Shown piece after piece: positions 62,499 to 64,000 of a stretch of DNA of 64,000 nucleotides. This DNA comes from Candidatus Neomarinimicrobiota bacterium. GTDB lineage: Bacteria; Fidelibacterota; SORT01. The position numbers were made by a program, and so were the translations under genes. The DNA is taken from contig JACZTG010000005.1 in assembly GCA_022573815.1 (NCBI GenBank), positions 62,001 to 126,000 of the forward strand, in the 5' to 3' direction. Position 1 is the stretch's first letter. Each line of letters starts with the position of its first letter. The notes beneath the pieces are model-generated. The model made no database searches and had not been told where the DNA came from. It saw only the letters and a program-made list of their open reading frames with translations.

Positions 62499-62524
62499 GC
62501 CTGCCTGGTGTAAGTCAGACAGGC
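62499..62524 (+). repeat. Hairpin between dihydropyrimidinase and permease
   Basis: GCCTGCCTG-N8-CAGACAGGC forms a 9-bp stem with one mismatch. It lies in the 112-bp gap between the two genes. It is followed by CTTTAC, not a strong U-run, so it may attenuate or protect rather than terminate. Confidence 0.4.
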
Positions 62525-62590
62525 CTTTACAGCGCCTCAGAATAACCAGAAGATAAATAAACAGTTGAATTGTAACTAAATGGAGCAATT

Positions 62591-63991
62591 ATGAGCGATT
62601 CTCCAATGGGTATGATCTATTCTATTGAGGATAAACCTCCTATGGGTAAACGGATTGTCCTCGCATTACAGCACGTTCTTACGATGTTCGGATCCACGGT
62701 AAGCGTACCGCTTCTGCTCGGCCCGGTTATGAATATGACGCCCGGTGAAATCGCTATTCTTGTCAGCTCGGTGATGCTTTGCTCAGGTGTGGCAACGCTT
62801 CTTCAGGTCACGATAGGAAGCAGGCTGCCTATCGTACAGGGAGTATCGTTCAGTTTTCTTGCTCCTTTCTTCGCAATAATTGCTTTTGCGAAAACCGGCA
62901 CACTTAGCATGCAATATATAGCGGGAGCTATAATTCTCGGTTCGTTTGTTGAGATTGCAGTTGGGCATTTCAAGCTTATCGGGAAACTCAGAAAAATAAT
63001 CAGTCCCGTAGTCATCGGCCCTGTAATTATGCTAATTGGGCTCTCTCTGTTTAAAGTCGGAGCTCCAAAAGCTGGTACTTATTGGCCTGTCTCCGGGATT
63101 GTAATTCTGGGCATCGTGCTGTTCAGTCAGCTGTTTTCAAAGAAAAATAAGTTTTTCAGGCTCTTTCCCATATTAAGCGCAATAGTACTCGCATATTTAG
63201 TCTGTGTTGTTTTTACATTTTTGGGCGTATTCGGACCCGAACACCCCGCCCATATCAATTTTGCGGTTGTCAACAGTTCAACATGGTTCAAACCGCTCAA
63301 CACCATAATATTTCCGTGGGGATTACCGAAATTCCATGTCGGTTTTTTCTTTGCCGTCCTCGCCGGCTATATGGCGAGTATGATTGAATCATTCGGTGAT
63401 TATCACGCAGCGGCGTATATGTCGGGTGCGGGCGACCCCACTGAAGAAATGTTGAACAAAGGAATTCGCTCGGAAGGATTGGGCTGTCTGGCTACCGGAA
63501 TTCTCGGCGGTTTTGCCAGCACTTCGTATTCGGAAAATATCGGACTTGTGGGGATAACTAAGGTCGCTTCGAGGCATGTCGTTTTTCTCGGAGCTATCTT
63601 CTTACTCTTGCTTGGATTTTTCAGCAAATTCGGAGCTCTTGTATCCACAATACCCGAACCGATAGTAGGCGGTCTTTATACCGCTTTATTCGGATTGATC
63701 TCTGCGGTAGGTATTCAGCAGCTTGCGCGGGCAGACCTTTCCAGCGACCGGAACTTAATGATAGCAGGTTTAGCATTGTTTATGGGACTTTCCGTTCCCG
63801 CTTATATAGAGGGTGTTCCTGCTTTCGGATATTTACCGGGTTCCGAAGCAATAGCTGATTTACTCCCAAAATCTCTCGCAGACATAGTGACATCGGTTCT
63901 CTCCACCGGAATGGCGGTGGCAGCCATAATCGGGTTAACTTTTGATAACTTGATTCCCGCGTCCGATGAAGAACGTGGTATTATCAGCTAA
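62591..63991 (+). CDS. NCS2 uracil/xanthine permease
   Basis: A 466-residue NCS2 transporter with about 12-14 membrane helices. Family signatures: LALQHVLTMFGSTVSVPLLLGP near the start, GVSFSFLAPF in helix 3, MASMIESFGDYHAAA (the conserved substrate-binding region) and the later TSYSENIGLVGITKVASRHVV. Context next to preTA and dihydropyrimidinase suggests uracil or thymine uptake; xanthine is an alternative. It ends 10 bp before the window edge. Confidence 0.9.
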   Translation: MSDSPMGMIYSIEDKPPMGKRIVLALQHVLTMFGSTVSVPLLLGPVMNMTPGEIAILVSSVMLCSGVATLLQVTIGSRLPIVQGVSFSFLAPFFAIIAFAKTGTLSMQYIAGAIILGSFVEIAVGHFKLIGKLRKIISPVVIGPVIMLIGLSLFKVGAPKAGTYWPVSGIVILGIVLFSQLFSKKNKFFRLFPILSAIVLAYLVCVVFTFLGVFGPEHPAHINFAVVNSSTWFKPLNTIIFPWGLPKFHVGFFFAVLAGYMASMIESFGDYHAAAYMSGAGDPTEEMLNKGIRSEGLGCLATGILGGFASTSYSENIGLVGITKVASRHVVFLGAIFLLLLGFFSKFGALVSTIPEPIVGGLYTALFGLISAVGIQQLARADLSSDRNLMIAGLALFMGLSVPAYIEGVPAFGYLPGSEAIADLLPKSLADIVTSVLSTGMAVAAIIGLTFDNLIPASDEERGIIS

Positions 63992-64000
63992 CAGCTCAGT

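Noticed and set aside
1-64000. CRISPR arrays, insertion sequences, integrases or prophage genes
   Set aside because: No regularly spaced direct repeats, transposase motifs or phage structural genes were seen.

Overview
The window comes from a low-GC (by eye), motile, Gram-negative-type bacterium that uses sigma-54. It carries a PreTA pyrimidine reductase and an HME-RND efflux pump. The FlhF/FlhG pair, FapA, the FlhB-like FhlB, the TIGR02530 hook-cluster protein and many PAS/GAF kinases fit an environmental member of the FCB superphylum or a neighbouring candidate phylum. No rRNA or marker gene here fixes the taxonomy, so this placement is a weak inference.

Left two thirds (1-42883, all on the minus strand): a nearly continuous flagellar supercluster. 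Read in the direction of transcription it holds: fapA and a REC-GAF-degenerate-GGDEF protein; a sigma-54 activator; flgB, flgC, a small unknown and fliE; fliF, fliG, fliH, fliI, fliJ, a MotE-like protein and fliK; flgD, the TIGR02530 protein and flgE; motA, motB and fliL; fliM, fliN/Y, fliO, fliP, fliQ, fliR, flhB, flhA, flhF and flhG; a two-TM unknown; fliA and a small unknown; an HDOD/GAF/PAS/kinase signalling block with a second FliK-like gene and fhlB; then flgF, flgG and flgA, the last running off the left edge. Four sigma-54 (-24/-12) promoters can be read directly, in front of fapA, flgB, flgD and flgF. Two NtrC-type activators (38746-40095 and 43730-45148) are encoded in the same window. 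FliC, FliD, FlgK, FlgL, FlgH, FlgI and FlgM are not in the window.

Middle (43319-49424): a small divergent helical gene, the second NtrC-type activator behind a tRNA-Glu, then tRNA-His(GUG) just upstream of hisS, a MIO aromatic/histidine ammonia-lyase overlapping hisS, and a convergent arsC. The tRNA-His lacks an encoded G-1 and has U72/A73. Its neighbour HisRS is of the alphaproteobacterial kind, so this looks like a co-evolved, possibly co-transferred, pair.

Right part (49547-63991): an EamA transporter, an orphan CusA/CzcA-type RND pump, a SRPBCC protein and a cold-shock protein sharing a bidirectional terminator, a 1043-residue hybrid histidine kinase with several PAS domains, and a reductive pyrimidine-degradation cluster (preT, preA, dihydropyrimidinase, uracil/xanthine permease).

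The most unusual features are two histidine-kinase-like proteins that keep the phosphoacceptor His but have no ATPase domain, an AMIN-TPR-TM protein with a cytoplasmic tail, a degenerate GGDEF response regulator, FlhB with NPTT instead of NPTH, the tRNA-His/HisRS pair, and hairpins flanking flgE. No CRISPR array, insertion sequence or prophage was seen.
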